Shown here piece by piece: positions 52,544 to 64,000 of a stretch of DNA of 64,000 nucleotides; within the stretch, counting starts at the first letter, position 1; every line of letters begins with the position of its first letter. The translations under genes were made by a program, and so were the position numbers. Origin of the DNA: Corallium rubrum (lineage: Eukaryota > Cnidaria > Anthozoa > Scleralcyonacea > Coralliidae); contig CAXIUP010000141.1 of the NCBI GenBank assembly GCA_964035015.1, positions 664,787 through 728,786 of the forward strand, in the 5' to 3' direction. The notes beneath the pieces are model-generated. The model was not told the origin of the DNA and made no database searches. It saw only the letters and a list, made by a program, of their open reading frames with translations.

Positions 52544-54472
52544 GGCATACTGTAAAACCCGGACTGGACTGGACTGGACTGGACTGGACTGGACTGGACT
52601 CAAAAATCTGTAAAACCCGGACTCAACAATCTGTAAAACCCAGACTAATATTTTTAACAAACGGGGGGTCCCACTGATGCTTGAAAATACCCGGGGGGTC
52701 ATGATGGTCATAATGGGCTTTGAATGAACGGGGGGTTGACGTGACTTAAACTCGGAGATGAAACATAATCTCCGATATGCTCCGATCAAATACGTCTACT
52801 CACTTGTCGTTAATAAACAGGGGGGCGTGCATGTATAGCAATTCAGGATAATGACTCGGTCATGCCAAGAACGACAAAGCTTTAGTATGCGTGCAGAATT
52901 TCGGAATTTTATATAGTTTTACCAAGGACTAAACGCTAATATACAACATATTATAGACAAATTGTGGCCAAGCTGCATGGCGTAGTCAGTTATTTTAAGA
53001 GTTCACCGAGTGCCAAAGCAAAAATGATCATATTTACACCTCACATTCCGACATTGCCTGTTAGCTGCAGGCTAGTTTCCTTAGCTCTGTTCTCGGTAAG
53101 ATTAAAAAATATTCAAGTTTCCTTTTGCTATTAATACGTGGCTATGACTGACGCAATATAATTATCATGATTCATGACACCGGTATAGTCAAAACAGAAG
53201 CGCTGCGAAGAAAGAAAATAGGCATACAGGAAAACCCAGTGTTCTGCTTTTACTTTTTTTTAATGCGAATTAGACTGCAAATTTGACTACAAATTGAAAT
53301 CGCTGTTGTAAACACTGGTAATTTTATTGCGATTTGTTGGGCAATTCCTAAACAACTACACAAATAATACCAGTCTGCAGTATACTAACTTTTGGTCTTT
53401 CCTAATTTTAAAGTTTCCCATTTGGATTCCTCGCGGCCTCTTCCTCAGTCTGAGTTATTTACTTGAGTAATGCTATAATAGCGTTGGCTTGGTGTCAGCT
53501 AAAAAGTTTAGGTTAGATTTCTTGGGGAAACAGCAGTTAATTTAAACATGTTCAAAATACATGAAATCGTTTTAAATTCGTAGTGGAAAAGCTGATGATG
53601 TTATAAAAACTGCGACAAACCGTAAACTTTAATCTTATGTTTATGCTTACTGTGACAGTTTTAATCTGTTCTTTTTGTATTTAATCTGTTCTTTTTCTAT
53701 AACAGAGCCACTCCAGGCCAAAACAATGTTTGCAGACAGTTTCTTTGATACCTTCTTTTCTTTAGACTATATATATCAAGTTATATTAAAACAGATTGTG
53801 CATGTATATTCGCTTTAAATATTCTGGCTTTTATGTACATCTAAATGAGCCTTTCTGGCCTCGTTATAAAGCAAAGATCCTTTTGAATCGCGAACACAAA
53901 CGAGGCCAGAAAGGCTTATTAAAATGCACATAAACTGAGAATATTCAAATTAATGGCTATTATGAAAGTGGTCTATAGACTTATAATTCTTGACACCAAG
54001 TTCTGATCTATTACAAAATGTTAAACGTAAAACAATAACAAGAACCAACATTAAACTGTATAATAAAATATTCATAAATATTAAAAGAAAACTGTTTTTC
54101 TTCTGTATCAATGTACATTTAGTCTGTCACGAAGCGCTGTTACGTGGTTATCATCGAGATGCGGCCTGAGATCTTGTGGTACTTGTACTAACCCAGGGAG
54201 AAAGAATGCGCTCTTCTGGGATACACAATTTGGGTTTAGATGGTAGTAAACATTGGAGAGCTCAGGCGAAGTTACCATAACACCATCTTTAAAATAATTT
54301 CTTCATGCCTTGCTCGCTATAACGAGATCGTCAGGACTTGAAGGAATCTCTCCCATTGGCTTGAGAGGCTGGCGGTAAATGTTCCGAATGAGGGTGAAGG
54401 TTTCGCTGGTCTCGCGGCTCTGACAATTCGGCTGGTCACTGTAGCACGGGGAGTGGTTACCGTTGATTTGTT
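52544..54472. repeat. left TIR of MULE
   Basis: Reverse complement of 61981-63919. It lacks the ~50 bases corresponding to 62085-62135, which encode the C-terminal Cys pair, so its antisense coding copy is defective. Includes a GGCCAGAAAGGC hairpin at 53848-53915. Confidence 0.85.
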
Positions 54473-54725
54473 CTTAAGTTCATTAGTTTCACCAGAGAAC
54501 TCACAAGACAAAGAAACATTTTCTGTCCAAGGAAAATGTTCCTGAGTGGAAATGAGTCTTTAGTCTGTCACGACGCGCTGTCACGTGGTTATCATTGAGA
54601 TGCGGCCTGAGATTTTGTGGTACTTGTATACTGTAACCCAGGGAGAAAGAATGCGCTTTTCTGGGATACACAATTTGAGTTTAGATGGTGGTAAACATTG
54701 GGCGAGGTTATATAGTAAAACAGCT
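54473..54725. repeat. MITE fragment and partial second copy of TIR inner end
   Basis: 54490-54555 matches the MITE-like sequence at 3510-3562. 54560-54705 then repeats TIR sequence already present at 54122-54265 (TAGTCTGTCACGA, TGAGATGCGGCCTGAGAT, GGGAGAAAGAATGCGCT), that is a third copy of the transposase 3' end. Confidence 0.7.
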
Positions 54726-55056
54726 ATAGTTACAACATTAGTAAACAGCTATAGGCAAGGTTATAGTCAAACGGACTCATAGCAGTACCAATTTTCACCT
54801 TGTTTTCCGACATAGTGTTTTGCTGTAGGCTAACTTCCTTCGTTTTGTTCTCAGCTGAAGATAAAAATACAAAGCAGTTCCTTTAGCTTAACACCTTGGA
54901 AGTACAATAATGTTTTTACTTTTTTTTGGTGCAAACATTTCATTTGTATCGTGTCGGTCACTGCCGTCGCACGCTGTTGTTGAGAAGTCCGTTACTATTT
55001 TTTTGCTTTGAACTGAACCGTAGCATGTGTGTTTGACTATATGCGGTAAATTGCTC

Positions 55057-62397
<7,341 letters not shown>

Positions 62398-64000
62398 TAC
62401 AGAAGAAAAACAGTTTTCTTTTAATATTTATGAATATTTTATTATACAGTTTAATGTTGGTTCTTGTTATTGTTTTACGTTTAACATTTTGTAATAGATC
62501 AGAACTTGGTGTCAAGAATTATAAGTCTATAGACCACTTTCATAATAGCCATTAATTTGAATATTCTCAGTTTATGTGCATTTTAATAAGCCTTTCTGGC
62601 CTCGTTTGTGTTCGCGATTCAAAAGGATCTTTGCTTTATAACGAGGCCAGAAAGGCTCATTTAGATGTACATAAAAGCCAGAATATTTAAAGCGAATATA
62701 CATGCACAATCTGTTTTAATACAACTTGATATAGTCTAAAGAAAAGAAGGTATCAAAGAAACTGTCTGCAAACATTGTTTTGGCCTGGAGTAGCTCTGTT
62801 ATAGAAAAAGAACAGATTAAATACAAAAAAGAACAGATTAAAACTGTCACAGTAAGCATAAACATAAGATTAAAGTTTACGGTTTGTTGCAGTTTTTATA
62901 ACATCATCAGCTTTTCCACTACGAATTTAAAACGATTTCATGTATTTTGAACATGTTTAAATTAACTGCTGTTTCCCCAAGAAATCTAACCTAAACTTTT
63001 TAGCTGACACCAAGCCAACGCTATTGTAGCATTACTCAAGTAAATAACTCAGACTGAGGAAGAGGCCGCGAGGAATCCAAATGGGAAACTTTAAAATTAG
63101 GAAAGACCAAAAGTTAGTATACTGCAGACTGTGGTATTATTTGTGCAGTTGTTTAGGAATTGCCCAACAAATCGCAATAAAATCACCAGTGTTTACAACA
63201 GCGATTTCAATTTGTAGTCAAATTTGCAGTCTAATTCGCATTAAAAAAGTAAAAGCAGAACACTGGGTTTTCCTGTATGCCTATTTTCTTTCTTCGCAGC
63301 GCTTCTGTTTTGACTATACCGGTGTCATGAATCATGATAATTATATTGCGTCAGTCATAGCCACGTATTAATAGCAAAAGAAACTTGAATATTTTTTAAT
63401 CTTACCGAGAACAGAGCTAAGGAAACTAGCCTGCAGCTAACAGGCAATGTCGGAATGTGAGGTGTAAATATGATCATTTTTGCTTTGGCACTCGGTGAAC
63501 TCTTAAAATAACTGACTACGCCATGCAGCTTGGCCACAATTTGTCTATAATATGTTGTACATTAGCGTTTAGTCCTTGGTAAAACTATATAAAGTTCCGA
63601 AATTCTGCACGCATACTAAAGCTTTGTCGTTCTTGGCCGAGTCATTATCCTGAATTGCTATACATGCACGCCCCCCTGTTTATTAACGACAAGTGAGTAG
63701 ACGTATTTGATCGGAGATTATGTTTCATCTCCAAGTTTAAGTCACGTCAACCCCCCGTTCATTCAAAGCCCATTATGCCCCCCCCGGGTATTTTCAAGCA
63801 TCAGTGGGACCCCCCGTTTGTTAAAAATATTAGTCCGGGTTTTACAGATTGTTGAGTCCGGGTTTTACAGATTTTTTAGTCCAGTCCAGTCCAGTCCAGT
63901 CCGGGTTTTACAGTATGCCTATACACTGTGCGACGAAAAATTCCAAAAATCTTTGCTAAATACATGTAATACAATCTTTAAAACTATTAAGAAAATAATT

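Overview
The window looks like metazoan nuclear DNA, most likely from a cnidarian (probably an anthozoan). The grounds are an AT-rich background, spliced genes with GT..AG introns, an immunoglobulin-superfamily receptor with phase 1-1 exons and ITAM-like tails, and a dense mixture of LINE, Penelope-like, DIRS, P, MULE, hAT, Harbinger-like and TTAA-target elements. The species is an inference. There is no bacterial gene organisation.

Layout. 1-2742 is a 5'-truncated LINE on the minus strand. 2743-6664 is an old composite repeat with Penelope-like (PLE) coding remnants, a 5S-rRNA-derived insert, a decayed hammerhead motif and a TTAA-flanked foldback MITE. 6665-13700 holds MITEs, a broken gag, a tripled TTCG/TCCG block and a tRNA-derived SINE. 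13746-27965 (minus) is the one host-like gene: four Ig-type exons and a transmembrane/cytoplasmic exon with four YxxL motifs, its introns filled by a 2-kb hAT element, a 35-bp minisatellite, AAAAC arrays and tRNA-like SINEs. 28000-33760 is repeats, foldbacks and a LINE fragment. 33760-36480 plus 47451-48340 is a second copy of the PLE composite, with an intact hammerhead core. It is split by a 10.9-kb element whose ends are arrays of the palindromic octamer AGGATCCT, and that element itself contains a P element (38559-44903). 49761-52543 is a DIRS-like retroelement with a TAA-flanked MITE inside. From 52544 to 63919 it is broken by an 11.4-kb MULE with about 1.9-kb terminal inverted repeats.

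Two mobile elements stand out. First, the MULE has six exons whose splice phases fit exactly. They join two tandem C3HC4 RING fingers to an acidic linker, a Mutator-type DDE catalytic core, a SWIM-like zinc site and a C-terminal Cys motif, 1071 codons in all. Second, the P element carries two genes on opposite strands. One is a THAP-P transposase (901 codons, one in-frame TGA) that ends soon after the catalytic Glu. The other is a C2H2 zinc-finger protein that carries the SYIAGYV / RGGL..P tail normally found at the C terminus of P/THAP9 transposases. This looks like a transposase divided into two convergent genes.

How things relate. The nesting gives an order of events: PLE composite, then the AGGATCCT element, then the P element; and DIRS, then both the Harbinger-like MITE and the MULE. 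Hammerhead-like cores occur on at least three repeat families, one with a 2-bp palindromic stem III suited to dimer cleavage. Most long reading frames in the window are translated microsatellites and are not genes.
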